Origin: Beta vulgaris subsp. vulgaris
Lineage: Eukaryota > Streptophyta > Magnoliopsida > Caryophyllales > Amaranthaceae
Length of the DNA stretch: 64,000 bases
Assembly: GCF_026745355.1 (NCBI RefSeq)
Contig: NC_079209.1
Span: 46,696,880-46,760,879, forward strand
Direction of reading: 5' to 3'
Every line of letters starts with the position of its first letter. The stretch's first letter is position 1. Shown here in pieces: positions 10,414 to 23,056 of this stretch. Below the pieces are notes generated by a model. The model was given only the letters and a program-made list of their open reading frames with translations. It was not told the origin of the DNA and searched no databases. The translations under genes were made by a program, and so were the position numbers.

Positions 10414-13400
10414 TTAAGTGAAACTAAGCCTAACTCGGCGGCATTGCGTTGCTAGCTCATGCGCTTGGCGAACTTGAGAGCGAGGTACCTTCATGAGACA
10501 GCACCACTGAAAACCCTCCGCCAAATTGCGAATGTCCTTCAGCGTATGACTTACCGAGATGTGCGTTTGCCTCTGAGACTCCAGGAGGCGTACCAGTAAA
10601 TCTGAATCCGTGAGCAGGAGGATGTTTGAGATGAGTGAAGTACGAGCCCACCTCATGGCGTGAAGACATGCCATTGCTTCGGCCTGTAAGGCAGAAGATG
10701 TATAAATAAACATCCCATGTTGGTGTAGTCGCTGATGCTGTTGGTGAACCACATACCCATCCCCGCCTGTCCCGTCTCCCGCCGTCCAAGAGTCGTCAAA
10801 CTGAATAATAACATCCGGTCTACCTATTGACATTCTACCTAGTTGTGCTACGATGAAGCCTGGTGGTCGATCATAATTAGGGGCAGGAGGCGGAGGGGGG
10901 TTAAAAACATTCACATCGATAAACCGTGAGTGTTGACTAGCACCTTCCCGAACTTGGCCATCTAATGTTCGCAAAGAAGCCCTAACCTGTCGAAAGACTT
11001 GGCCATTTCTCGTAGTCCAAATAGCCCACAAGGTGTTAATAAACTCCGGCAACCGAGTGCCCCCATAACCATCTTCTTTGCGGAATTTTCTTATCCAAAA
11101 TTCTAGCCACGAAGCTAGGGACAAATCTGGGAAATCTAATGGCGAAATGTTCAAAGTACTGCGTCCCCAAGCTTCTAGAGCTAAAGGGCAATGTCTGAAT
11201 ATATGTTGGTCGTTTTCCTCATCGTGAAGACACGTTTGGCATTGGTTCAAAATAGGAATTCCACGATTTCGGAGATTGGAAGCCGTGGCCAAGCAATTAT
11301 GCCACAATTTCCAAATAAACATTTTCCACTTTGGCATGATATTCAGACCCCAGAGTTGACGAAAAAACGTCGAACGAGCTGGACCTGTCATGCTCTGAAT
11401 TTCTTGTGATTGTTGCTGAAAAACATAATTATAACCTGATTTTGTAGAATAGGAACCTGATCTCGTATAAGGCCAATACGGCTGATCGTGAGCCTCATTG
11501 AAAAGAGGAAGCTCAATACTTTTGATATTTCGAGCATCGCGAGGAACAAATAACTCATTGATCCGTCGTGAATTCCAACCCTGGTGATTTGGCAAGATAA
11601 GGTCTTTGACATAAGTGGCCGCAGCACAACGTAGCGGAACATCATCCCTAAAAGTTGGAATTTGTCCGTGAACCCAAGCTTGATTCCCAGCTCGAATAGA
11701 CGCCCCATTACCCACCTTCCATACACAAGCTGCTTGAAGAGTGCGGCTGGCCATTAGAAGCCCCCGTCTACCCCCAAGAAATACCATTTAATGTCGGTCG
11801 GATCCAATCATTGAGAGGATTTGTTGAATGGAACACCTTTTAAACCAACAGTTGTGGATGCTGGACAATGCGCCAAACCTTTTTCATAAGAAGAGCTTTA
11901 TTAAAAATCCCCACATTACGGATACCAAGCCCACCTTGACCTTTTGGCTGATGAATGATCTTCTGTGCGCGCCAATGAATCCCTGTCTGTGAACTATTTT
12001 TCCAGAAGAACCGAGCAATCATGGCATTCAGTTTGTTCACAATCATTGCTGGTATCGGGAAACAGAGAGTTGATTCATAATCGTAGCCACAAGTATAGAA
12101 TTGATGATAATCAGCTTGGACGGTTGTGATAAGAAGCTATGATTCCATCGAGCTATCTTGCTTGAAATGATATCCAGCAGAGGGGTAAAATGTTGAACTT
12201 TGGATCCCTGAATGTCAATAGAGGAACCCAGATAATTCCCGAGTGAAGGTTTATCTTCCATTTGAAGAATGTGTTTAAAGCCCTGACGTTGATCAGGGGG
12301 GATGTTCGGACTAAATTTCACGAAAGACTTTTGGAGATTAACGACCTGGCCGGAAACAGAGCAAAATCTAGTAATTATCGTATGCACAGCTTGGCATGCT
12401 TCCTCCGATGCACGGAAGAAAAATAAAGCATCATCTGCAAAGAACAAATGAGAAATAGTAGGCCCCCGTTGTCCAATCTTAATACCTTGAAATTTACGGA
12501 TATCCGTTGCCAGCGAAGTCATGCGGGATAAAATGTCCATACAAAATAAGAAAAGGTATGGTGATAATGGATCACCCCGTCGCAGTCCACAAGTTGGCTT
12601 GAACGTTTGTGTAGCCGACCTATTAATAAGAACCCGATAAGAGACCGTTGTTATACACTGTTCAATAAGCCGAATCCAAGCCACAGGGAACCCATACGCT
12701 TGTAAAACCTTTATAATGAACAGCCAACTTACTCTGTCATACGCTTTGTTCATATCCAATTTCAGTGTTGCTAGATGTCGTAGCCCTGACCGTTGTTTAT
12801 TAATAATGTGTGTCAACTCGTGTGAAATCAATATATTGTCATCCATGTGACGCCCCGGAACAAACGCATTTTGATAGTCCGCTATCAAGCTAGGAAGGAG
12901 GTGCTTCATCCTGTGCACCATACATTTCGCAATACATTTATAAACAACGTTACATAGACCAATTGGACGAAACTGACTAACCTCCTCCGGTGGATTAGTT
13001 TTGGGAATTAAGACCAATAAAGTTTTGTTCCATTCCTTTAAAAGGAATCCCGATGTAAAAAACCGTTGGATTGCGTGGGTTACTGAAGGGCCAATTATAT
13101 CCCAATGCAATTTGAAAAATTCGGCCGGCATACCATCTAATCCAGGTGATTTATCATTTGCGATTTCAAACATTGCCTGTCGAATTTCTTGACTTGAAAT
13201 AGGCGCCAAGAGAGCCTGCGACTCCATCCCTGAGATTTGGGGTATATTGAGCTCCCGTAACACCAGCTCAATAGCCTCACCATGCTGATTATTTAATAGA
13301 GGGGACACTTCCGCTACCCGGTAAAGATCCTTAAAATAAGCTTGGATCATAAGGCAAATGTCATTCGGATTTTCGACCCAGTCACCCGCTGAATCTCGAA

Positions 13401-14526
13401 GCATGAATATGTAATTTTGTTGTTTCTTTTGTCGAAGCCTATTAAATAAAAATTTTGAGGGGATGTCTCCGAGCTGTAAATGACGATCTTTTATGCGTTG
13501 TTGCCAATAGTGCAATGCCATTGAGGCTTCATTTAACAATATCTGGTGACGTTGTACCAGAGCATTGCCTTGAGAAATAGTTTGGACTTGGTTGCCTTGA
13601 TGATGGAGCTCGTTAAACAATTTTGGCCAATTAACGCCCCAAAAAAGTCGCTTATCCAAACACCAAATTTTGAGACGGTTTCGCAACAAATCCAGTTTTC
13701 GCATTAGACTATACATGGTCGACCCCTCAACATGAATGGACCATATCTCGTGTAGTATTGCTAAAAACATCAGGATGTTGCAGACACCAACTTTCAAGTT
13801 GGTAAGGCCGGTTTAACTTTCCCAACATAGGCGAGGTTTGTAACCAAATGGGAGCATGGTCGGAGTTGATGATGGGGAAATTTTGTATAATAGTCGAAGG
13901 GAACTCTTCGAGCCATTCCTGACTTGCATAGGCTCTATCCAACCGTTCCATAATAAGAGCGGAATCCAGTCGATTATTAGTCCAAGTGTAGCGTGGCCCA
14001 TAAAATGGTACATCGCACAAATGTAGCTCATGTTTCCAACTTTGAATTTCTTCCCACCCTCTAATTAACGTCGCCCCTCCCATTTTATCCACATACGAAT
14101 CTACTTGATTGATATCACCTATGATAATGTACTTCTTGAACGGACTCAGAATGTTGATCAAGTCATTCCATAGAGCCGGACGAAGCTCGGCTTGAGGCGC
14201 TCCGTACAAAAATAGACAGTGCCACACTTTTCCATTGATAGACGATATTTTACATAGTACATAATTACTACATTGAACACTACATCCATAACATACGGAC
14301 CCCAACAAAAAACCGCTAAACCACCTCTAGATTCTACAGCATCAACACCACAAAAAGAAGTTGGGTTAGTAGACCGCAGAACTTGGACCACATTATTTAC
14401 ACTAGATTTAGTTTCCTGGAGGAACAAAAACGCAGGACGGTAGCTTTTGAGGAGCCACCTAAGGTACAGAATTGTCGGACTTTGGGGATCATTCAGTCCG
14501 CGACAATTCCAGGCAAGAACATTCAT
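10414..14526 (-). pseudogene. LINE ORF2: endonuclease, reverse transcriptase, RNase H
   Basis: Read on the minus strand from 14526. MNVLAWNCRGLNDPQ opens the apurinic-type endonuclease, which continues after a frameshift with YIIIGDINQVD and ends with the conserved NSDHAPI near 13870. The reverse transcriptase (13797-12043) shows PGLDGMPAEFFK, FRPIGLCNVVYK, LKLDMNKAYDRVSW and the catalytic FADD in HLFFADDALFF near 12450. A zf-RVT region follows (ARFFWKNS, GGLGIRN, KWKMFIWKLWHNCLA), then an RNase H domain (about 10780-10450) with AEAMACLHAMRWA and DSDLLVRLLES. About 1370 codons in total, the normal length, but at least four frame breaks or stops (about 14300, 13760, 12043, 11840) disable it. 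It once made the particle that nicks DNA and copies LINE RNA at the target. Confidence 0.93.
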
Positions 14527-14564
14527 CTTGACGTTGGTGGTTGAATCGGGTCAACCACGTCCCT

Positions 14565-16120
14565 TTAACTGTCAGCAACAAAAGTATCCATTGTTAAACC
14601 CAAATGAACCACTGCATCTGCATCAAAATGTTGTTGGTTCACAGTTTCATTAGAGGAGGTGCTACGGATTTCCAGTTGTTTCGCTTTTTTCTGTGTCCAA
14701 TCCACAAGAGGCTGCTCCGGGGAAGCACCTGCTACCCTTTTACCTTTCGAGTGCCTAGTGATCTGCAAATCTGGTTCAACCCCAAAAACCGTTGCCATCT
14801 CCACGTCTGTGATTGATTTCCCTCTCATTCTTTTAGACAGTGGCGCACCTGGTATAATAAAGCCCCCTTTAGCGTCCCACTCTTCCATTTTCCTTTTCTG
14901 CCTCTTTAATCTCGCCTGAAATTCATCACCGCCAAAGCGAAAATAAGAGTGCAAGGATTGACTTTTAGAGTGTGAAGCATCCCTGCGTGTCTTCCCCATA
15001 AACATGGAGGCCGAAACCGGAAGTGCAAGAACAAGCTGACGTGCAGGCCCTTCCTCCTGATTACTGGTAACCATATTTTCTTCAAAGGACCTTGCATCAG
15101 TATCAACCTGCAGAATATCTAACGGGGAAGTTGGGGAATATAACTCATCTCCTGTGTTATTACCATTAATTTGAAGCTGAGTAGTAGGAGTTCCCTGCAA
15201 AATAGGGCTAAGATAATCTGCAACCAAGGGAGGGGAGATGCGAAAACGATTATTAATAAAGCGAGAAATATTGCGAAGCTCATCTGGTTCTTCATTATAC
15301 GAGTCCGTTGTGTACTGTGGCGAGATCAACACTGCTGCGGTACCCTGATAATAATTATGGTTGTCCTGATTTGTTATTCGCTGCTGCCAGTTGCTCGGGC
15401 CTGATTCATTTGGGCCTGGTGGAATTAGACGCCAACCCTCTTGGACAAAGGCCTCCAGAGTGTTTGAGGTGGGTATAGTCGCTGGATTAGATTGAGGAGG
15501 TGGTCTGGGATGTTCTTGAGCACTAGCAGACCCACACCAGTTGTGAGGCAACCAAGCACTCCTGGAGGCCCAATTGGGGAGGCCCAACTGTTGAACTAGA
15601 GATCTCGCAGCATTAATATTTGACCCAGACTGAATATTCTGAGAACATGGAGCCACTGTACCAGCAGAAGGCGATCCAGGTGGGAAGTTGAGATCAAGAG
15701 ATGGAGGAGGGCCTCGATTTTCAGCCAAGGTAGTAGGAGGGACACCAACGAACACACTTGGGCCAAGGCTCAATCCAAATCGCCTCCCAGGCGAAGGGGT
15801 AACATTTTCCTCCCATCTAATTGGGCTAAGATCGTAAAGCGAAGCATTGGAGAAGTCCGGTGGAGGATTCGTATGATTCTGCGAGTTCTCGTCCGAGTAA
15901 TATTGATGACGAGGATTCAAACGCGGTACCTGGAAATCAGGTGTTGCATCAAAGTAATCTTCCGAAGAGCTGTCCGATTCACCATGATCATGAAGATATA
16001 AGTTGGGATATAAATAGGGATCATATTGCGGTCCAGCATAGTGAGGAGGAATACTTGAGTTAAAGTTTGTTTGGTTTTGTTGGTAAATTTGGTAGGGAGA
16101 AGAAATTTGTTCGGTTGTAA
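14565..16120 (-). pseudogene. LINE ORF1 (RNA-binding protein), N-terminally deleted
   Basis: An open minus-strand frame of more than 500 codons precedes ORF2 by about 40 bases. The first methionine gives MNPRHQYYSDENSQN at 15920, but the frame is open up to about 16120. The protein is proline/serine/asparagine-rich and mostly disordered, with a basic C-terminal part (FQARLKRQKRKMEEWDAKGG, near 14910). Plant L1 ORF1 proteins usually have an RRM-like DUF4283 domain and a zinc knuckle. Neither is visible, and the sequence upstream (16140-16270) passes quickly into the CT-rich leader. I infer an internal deletion of the 5' half of ORF1. Identity rests mainly on position. Confidence 0.65.
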
Positions 16121-16369
16121 ATGAATAGTATTAAAGGCGGTAGAGATTACTTGGGGATCGCTAGCTGGATCTCTTCAACACTTGCATGATGAACATCTGT
16201 CATCCATGGGGAGACAGGAACATGAGTATAGCGGCGCTTGCAGTTTCTGTCTTTAGGGTTCTAGGTTTTCTCACCAAGGTGAGGAGAATTCTTTAGAGAG
16301 AGAAAGAATCCTAGTCAACTAGGTTTTTTTGTTTCTTTATTGTCGTTGTTTAGTATATAATCATAATAG

Positions 16370-16525
16370 CCAAGGAAAATATAAATAAATCTAAGGAGCG
16401 AAAAATTAAAGCAATGACAAAAGCAAATTTGATGTGGAAAACCTTTTCCTTATAAGTAGAGAAAAATCCATTAATTGTTTCACTAAAACTTCAAAGAATA
16501 CTAGCAAAATCAATCCTAAACTCTC
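16370..16525. repeat. Duplicated segment, copy A part 3
   Basis: Matches 30815-30965: aaatctaagga.cgaaaaatt, aatgacaaa, gtggaaaacct, aaaact.caaagaata. It continues copy A on the far side of the LINE. Confidence 0.8.
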
Positions 16526-16600
16526 GATCTCTGTGATGTGTTTCTTCAAATACATAAACAATGACCCTTATCTCTCTCTATATAAAGCTTGAGATCTTAT

Positions 16601-17315
16601 GTGTCATATTTATATATAATTTTTAGGTGCATTTAGGCTTTTTTTGGAGTATTTAGGTTTATTATTAGGTTTACTATTGTATCATATTATCAACTTATGT
16701 TACTCTTCTTCTATTCGGTATATTTTCTTGTTTTTGATGAATTTCAGGTAATAAGAACATATTTGAAGTATAATTAGCTAAGCATGAGCATTAGGAGCAT
16801 TTATGAGAAATGTACATTGTACAAGGGTCGTTATGGTATTTTATCGTACGAGTTATTTAATCGAAAATAAAGCGGGAAATCAACTGAACAATGTGGAAAA
16901 AGAATCATGTCTGCTCTTTTAAGCATAACTTTTTATGTGTTCCTATGAATTAAATAACTTGGTGGAATGAAAAGTAGACTTAAAGTGCTTTTTCCAAGGA
17001 TAGGTTGTACGCTCTAAGAAGGGTTCTAGTCAAGAAGTTATGTCTTTCGCAAGTTCACATTATTTTTGCAAGAATATGCTCCCGTACGCGTGGATCACTA
17101 AATTCGTCCATTATTGAATGATTATTCCGACTTTTCTTGTTAACTTATATTAGGATATTTCGATTATTTATATATAGGAAGAATCTGAAGAATCACTTGT
17201 TAAGATAACTCTCATATTCTTTATAGTTTTAGTTTCATTCATATTTTTTTCTAGACTAGGTTGTCATGCTTTTTAGTTTTTTAGCCCTAGTTTTTCTTAT
17301 GAACTTCATTGAGGT
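16601..17315 (+). mobile_element. LTR fragment, same family as the solo LTR at 55482
   Basis: Begins tcatatttatatata and shares cttgtttttgatgaatttca, gattagctaagc, catcgtacga-like, agtcaaga-gttatg and acgcgtggatcactaa with 55490-56000. The right half of the LTR is missing after about 17315. Confidence 0.8.
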
Positions 17316-17435
17316 AGAACGGCTCATTTGAGGTTCAGTATACCTTTAAATGTCAGTGAGAACTCCACATGTGCCGGCATTTGGCCGAGGACGGACTTAG
17401 TTGCACTACTTAATTATTAAAACAAACTTATCATT

Positions 17436-17772
17436 TGGTATGAAGCACCTATGATGCATAAGTACTATTTTGAAGCACTAGATAGGAGCTTGAAGTACAT
17501 TATGCTATCAGTTGACAGTGCTAACTTGTAGAGACTTTTTGGTGGGAAAATCGTTGTGTTTGCTGATGCTTTTAGGCAAATATTAGAGGTCATATCTAAG
17601 GGAACCATATAGGATATTATTTTTTCTACCATCAATTCTTCCTTTTTATGGGGTTCATGGAAAGTGCTTAAACTTACTCGCGACATGAGACTGCAAGGCT
17701 GACATTCAACTTTTGATCTTGAAGAAATAAAAGTGTTTTCATATTCTATACTAAGTATAGGTGATGGCAACG
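17436..17772 (+). pseudogene. Helitron PIF1-like helicase, fragment 1
   Basis: Frames on the plus strand read FEALDRSLKYIML, then FGGKIVVFADAFRQILEVIS, INSSFLW and KLTRDMRLQG, ending with LSIGDGN at 17771. This is the middle of a Helitron-type PIF1 helicase (the family pattern is FGGKVVLLGGDFRQILPV and TLTKNMRL). The Walker B aspartates are altered (FADAFRQ). In-frame stops are present, so it is dead. It is cut at codon DGN by the LTR at 17773. The continuation of the gene appears on the far side of both LTR copies, at 20142 and 28953. Confidence 0.85.
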
Positions 17773-20141
17773 TGTAACACCCCTAAATTACTCAATTTTA
17801 AATAAATAATTTAGTAAATAATAATATTTGAGTAATGTAAGAGTATTACTACCACGTGACGAACACACTTTTCGGCATCCAACCAGTAATTAACTAAATA
17901 ACTTGCAACGAAAGACTTTAACAAAAAATAATAAATTTCTTTATTAATAAAAGTAAATATTGTCTCAAACTCAAAATAAATAACACCCTAATCTAGGTGA
18001 AGATCCCCTTCATAGTATGCTCGCATGCACGTCCAAAATTCACCGGCAAAACTGCTTACCAAAAGGTAAACAGGGCAAAGCCAAATAGGAAAAAGAAAAT
18101 ATGCGTCAGTATAAAATTGAGTCAAAATGTACTTGATAAGTAACACAATTGCTAGTTCGTAACCATTTATATTTCAAAAACTCCATCACTAATAATTCAA
18201 GAAAAATCCTTTTAGAATAAACTCTTTCCAAACACTTTAACTAATGATTCAATAACCTTTGAGAACAAACTCTTTCCAAATAACTTGGATTAAAAATAAT
18301 CTTCAAAACAATTCGTTTTCTTATATCCCCTTCCTTTTCCTAAGTGTGCAACCCCCCCCCCCCCAAAGTTAGTCATCCCATCACGGATCTATATCAAGTG
18401 GTAACAATAATTGCTAACAAGTGGACTTTGAAGCATGAAACCTTCTTAATTTTAATCAAGTGGTAACAATAATAAGATGACTTGTAAGTCATGAATAAAC
18501 CCTTCTTGATGTAAATCAAGCAGTAGTAATAATAATATGATGTGTAAGTCATAAATAAACCTCATTTTCTCATAAACAACTTAATCAACCTTTCCTTGTA
18601 AAAAACCATTTAATTTCAAAAAAGGATAATAGAACTTTTATATAAAAATAATTGATAAAAGAAACCTCCAAGAGTGAATAATTAAATATTCTAATCATTC
18701 CAAACCCAATTTTCAAACCAATCCAATCATTAAATCAATAAAAAACTTTACCACATAAAACCAAATTTCGAAAGATCTAGCTACATAACGTATCTTGATC
18801 TTGCACAAAGAGTATACTAGTATGTTCACTTCTTCTTATGCTTGAGCTTTCTCATAACCAACCACTAAGTAATTTTTGACATGAACTTAATCATAAATTT
18901 AAACATGAATAACCTATCATGAACATAATATTTTTGAGTAAGAAACATGAAACGCTTTTTCTTAACCCGAAGAAAGTTGGAACTTGAATAAGAAATGTAA
19001 AACTAGAATAAATTTCAAAGAGAAGGAAGAACCTAGAAGTAAGAGAGTATGGATTCTTCAAAGTTTTTGTGTAGAAAAGATGACTCAAGGTAAGGGATAT
19101 TTATAGAAGTAGGATAGGTGGTACTTAATTTCAAAAATTAAATAGATTGTAACCTTCACCATAAAATTAGGAGATTAAACCAAGATTTGTAACCTCCATC
19201 ATAAGTTTGGAAGTTTTAGGAAACAAAGCCTCCTCCCTATTTAGTACAATCCCGTCAAAATAAATGGCTCAAAATTTTATTTTGTGTTTTTGCAAAATTC
19301 ATTTCCGAACTCTTTTAAAAAAGATATATTTAATAAATTTTTGACTATGATTTAAAATCCAAAAGCTAAAGGAAATTCCCATTGATAACCTTCTAGTTTT
19401 CCGGTTTCACAATGGTAACCCTGTGATTTCAAATACCCAAAAATGACCTTGTACTCTGTTGAATTGCCAAACGTGAATTTTTCAGTTAAATTTCCATTAT
19501 ATCTAACCGTTAAATCAATAAATGAATATCGAAATGTTTCTCGAATGCAAATTGAGGGGCATCTAATAGTTTTTTGTAAATTTCGACCTCAACTTTGATC
19601 CATAAAGGACTAAATCGACCCCCAAAACTTAATTGGGATATTTCTTTCGGTGCACAAAATAATGCACGCAAATTGAGATATTTATGCAACGCAAATTATT
19701 TCGAAAAGATAGCTCTGTCAAGGTTTTGGGGGTCATTTAATTTTAGTCCTTATTGGTTCACATTTGAGGTCGGAATTTGCAAAAAACAATTACTTGGCCC
19801 TCAATTTGCATTCTAAAAACATTTCAATATGCGTTTATTAATTTAATGGTTAGATATAACATAAATTTATAGGAAAAAGTCATGTTTTGGAACTCAACAA
19901 GAGTACAAGGTCATTTTCGGGAATCTAAAAACATTAGGGTTATAATTGGAAAACCCAAAAACTACAACGTTACCAATGGGAATTTCCCAAAAGCTTATCA
20001 AATCCAATTTTGACGCCATCTCCCGCCAAAATAATTTAAAAACAAGTTAAATAACTAAATTAACCTTTGCTTGAAATATTTATTTTTAAAAATAAATATT
20101 TTAATTACGTGAACATATACTCAAATACATTGGGTATTACA
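17773..20141 (-). mobile_element. Gypsy LTR, copy A (with nested MULE-like insertion)
   Basis: Bounded tgtaacaccc...gtattaca; minus orientation, because the TATA-like tataaatatccc lies on the minus strand near 19100. About 1.75 kb after removing the insertion at 19370-19988. It resembles copy B (27164-28952) throughout, at roughly 85 percent by eye. A C run sits at 18349-18364. The left flank (c)aacg is PIF1 sequence, and the right flank aaact is also PIF1 sequence. Confidence 0.85.
19361..19997. mobile_element. MULE-like long-TIR element inside LTR A
   Basis: The element proper is about 19370-19988. The left end ggaaattcccattg is mirrored by caatgggaatttcc, and inverted similarity continues for over 100 bp (atgaccttgtactctgttga vs its complement near 19900). 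The flanks aaaagctaa and aaaagctta agree at 8 of 9 bases. LTR copy B has the uninterrupted site aatcaaaagcttgac at 28821. No coding capacity of note; a weak frame at 19595 is not conserved-looking. Confidence 0.85.
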
Positions 20142-20650
20142 AAACTTGGAGAGCTGTATGATGGAACATGTGTCATTGATATTAGTGATGATATTCGTAT
20201 TACTGGAGGAAAAGACCCTATTTCCGCAATTGTACAAAGCACATATCCTTGCCTTACAGATCATCCATGGGAAGCAAAGTACTTTCAAGAAAGAGCTACT
20301 CTAGCTCCGACAAATGAGATAGTCGAGACAGTTAATGATCATGTATTGTCTACCATCCTCGAAAAGGAAAAAGAATACTTTAGTTCAAATGCAATTAGGA
20401 AAGAAGAAAAGAACTTTGGGATCAACGAACATCAACTGAATTCCTCAATAGAATAAAATATTTTGCTTACCAAATCAAAATATAAGGTTGAAGGTTGGTG
20501 CACCGGTCATGCTTCTAAGGAGTATTGATCAAACAACAGGATTGTGTAATGGCAGAAATTAGTTGTCAGGTATTTAGGCAATCGTCTCAATGAGGGTATC
20601 GACATGTCCGGCAGTAATGTCGGTGAGAAATTGTTCATCCCAAGAATGAC
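20142..20650 (+). pseudogene. Helitron PIF1-like helicase, fragment 2, copy A
   Basis: An open frame up to 20456 gives GELYDGTCVIDISDDI, then IVQSTYPCL and YFQERATLAPTNEIVETVND, the conserved block before the C-terminal helicase domain (family form YFQERAILAPTNDIV). After a stop the reading continues brokenly to FIPRMT at 20650, where an LTR fragment cuts it. It is a sister of the copy at 28953-29680, about 90 percent alike by eye. The downstream motifs (NKSQGQS, YVAVSRV) are missing here. Confidence 0.88.
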
Positions 20651-21045
20651 TGTAATACCCCATATTTTTGAGTATTGATTCAAGTAATTAAAATATTTAT
20701 TTCTAATATATATTTTAAGCAAAGGGTATTTTATCAACTTCACTCGTTTTTAAATTAGTTTGGCGGAAGACGGCGCCAAAATTGGATTTGTTAAACTTTT
20801 AGTTTTAAATCCTAGTCAAAAATTTGCTAAAAACAGAAAAAAAAAAATTATGGCCTTATTTTCTGACGGGATTTCATAGTAAATGGGGAGTTTTGCTCTC
20901 CTAAAACTTCCAAATTTCTGATGGATGTAACAAATCTTGGTTTAATCTCCTAATCTATGGTGAAGGTTATAAACTATTTGAAATTAAGTACTACCTATTC
21001 TACTCTTATAAATACCCCATTCCTCAATCGAGAGTTGATCACGTA
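20651..21045 (+). mobile_element. Inverted LTR U3 fragment
   Basis: tgtaataccccat...tttaagcaaagg...ggcg.aagacgg matches the complement of the right end of LTR A/B. It covers U3 to just past the TATA-like cttataaatacccc at about 21005. Orientation is opposite to LTRs A and B. Confidence 0.75.
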
Positions 21046-21304
21046 TCATGATTTAGAGATCCAGTATCATGAGGGGATGGTGTAAAGCAAACAGCACGGC
21101 TCATGTACAACATTCTTTGAGAGTGGCTTTCTGTTGGATGACCCCAAGGATTTTGCTTTTAAAGTGGATTCCGTGAAGACTAGCCTCAGCATCATCATCT
21201 TCTTGTTATTTTCTTCTTGGACTTTCGAATAACTCACTAATACTAACTCCCTTTTCATTATCTTGCACTGATAATTTGATAGTGCTGAAGTGCCCTCATC
21301 AAAC
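21046..21304. other. Unassigned junction between RT remnant and inverted LTR fragment
   Basis: No recognised domain. It probably contains the breakpoint that removed most of the Gypsy pol. Confidence 0.4.
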
Positions 21305-23056
21305 ATCAACTCCTGCTAATCGATGCACAAACTCAAACTACCATTTTTTTTCACGAACAATACAGGTGCACCCCTAGGGAGACGAACTAGGTCTTATACA
21401 CCTTTTTACCAACAACTCCTCCAACTTAACTTTTAACTATTTCATCTCAGCTGGAGCCATTCTATACGGAGGCTTTGAAATACGTTCGATTCTTGGCATC
21501 AAGTCTATGGTGAACTCGAAATCCCTAACAGGTGGCACACCCTGTATCTCTTCAGGAAACACATCATGAAACTTAGTTACAACCGGAACCTCCTTATTAT
21601 CATCTTCCTTTTCAATTCTCTGAACTCCACATAAGAATAACGGACGCCCCTTCTTCACATAAGATTGAATTTTCAAACCGGGCACTATCTTCATTCCCTT
21701 CTCCTTCCCAAGCTTCCTATAAGTCATCCTTTCTTTCTTAGGGTCGACTAAGGACATATTTTGGGCCTCAAAATCAATATGAGCTTTGAATCTTCTTAAC
21801 CAATCCATCCCCAAAACTACATCGATGTCTGACAAGTCAAACTCAACTAAGTCAGACGAAAACTTCACCCAACTATCCGCAAAGGTGCTTATGCAACCTA
21901 GTACAATTCAACATCTCCCTTGATGACAATGCAATTTCTAATGCAATAGACACTTAACTGCTAAACTGGAGCTTTTCCACTTAAGTGCTAGAAATAAATG
22001 AATGACATGCTCCTGAATCAAATAACACTTTGATAGATAGATAATTAATGTAAAAGGTTCCAACTACTACCTCGGAAAAATTCTCAACCTCACGACAGTT
22101 CATGACGAAAACTTGGCCTTTAGACTGATTTCCTATTCCTGGTTTAGCACCAACATTCGAAGAAGCTAATTTCTGTTGACCATTTTAAGGGGCCTAACTA
22201 CTTGGGACAGGTTTGACTGCAGGTTCTCCACCAGTTTTTCTAAAGCACTCGTACTTTCGGTGCCCCAATTTCTAATAATAACGGCATGTCACCAAGTTGC
22301 CCTTACAATCCTTTATAGGGTGGTTCTTATCACGCCTTTTGCAGAAAAAGGTTATCTCAGCTTTCTTTCCATCCCCTTGGTTTTCATTAGGCGTTCGACT
22401 AGCGCACCTATTGTCTTTATTAGTTGGTTAAATCCACCATTGGACTTAGGCTTCTTATCTCCACTTTATTGATGATTTCCATTGCTGCTATACTTCCTCG
22501 TTTCCCCAAAGCAGGTCCTCTTCAAGCTTTCTTCCTTAATCACATATAAGTGAGCAACTCTACCATAAATTTCATCTAGAGCCTCAAAAGTTACACCTCC
22601 CAGCTTACTTTTGGAGAGTTAAGGTTAACCCTTACTCAAACCTTTGGGCCTTCAAAGTCTCAGATGGTACTATCTCATGTGCGAACCTCATTAACTCCAA
22701 AAATTTGCTAAAAAATACTCATTAATAGACATAGTCGCCATCCTCAAATGGGTGAACTCCATAGCCTTTTGCTTCCTTAAGTACGAAGGATAAAGCTTAG
22801 TCCTCGAAGCATCTTTAAACCCGTTCCACCCAACGTCCATATCCTCTAAAAGATTGTCTTTCCTTTGCTTCCACCATAGGTCTGCATTATCTCTCAAATA
22901 ATAAACAACATTATTAACTCTAAGGTTTTCATGGCACATTATAGCATCAAAAAGCTTATTGAATTCTCGGATCCATATTTCTAAGCTAACTGGGTCCTCT
23001 TTCTCATGGTAATTCAAAGGTTTAACTGCTGCTACCCTCTTAAAGGTCTCACCAAG

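Larger units (their letters stand above)
10355..16356 (-). mobile_element. L1-type LINE, about 6 kb, near full length
   Basis: The poly-A tail appears as a T run at 10355-10372. The target duplication is ataatcataacag at 10342-10354 and ataatcataatag at 16357-16369 (12 of 13). Copy B at about 30810 shows the empty site. ORF1 and ORF2 follow in order on the minus strand. The 5' end has a CT-rich leader (about 16270-16320) and seems intact, but the usual N-terminal domain of ORF1 is missing. Confidence 0.95.
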
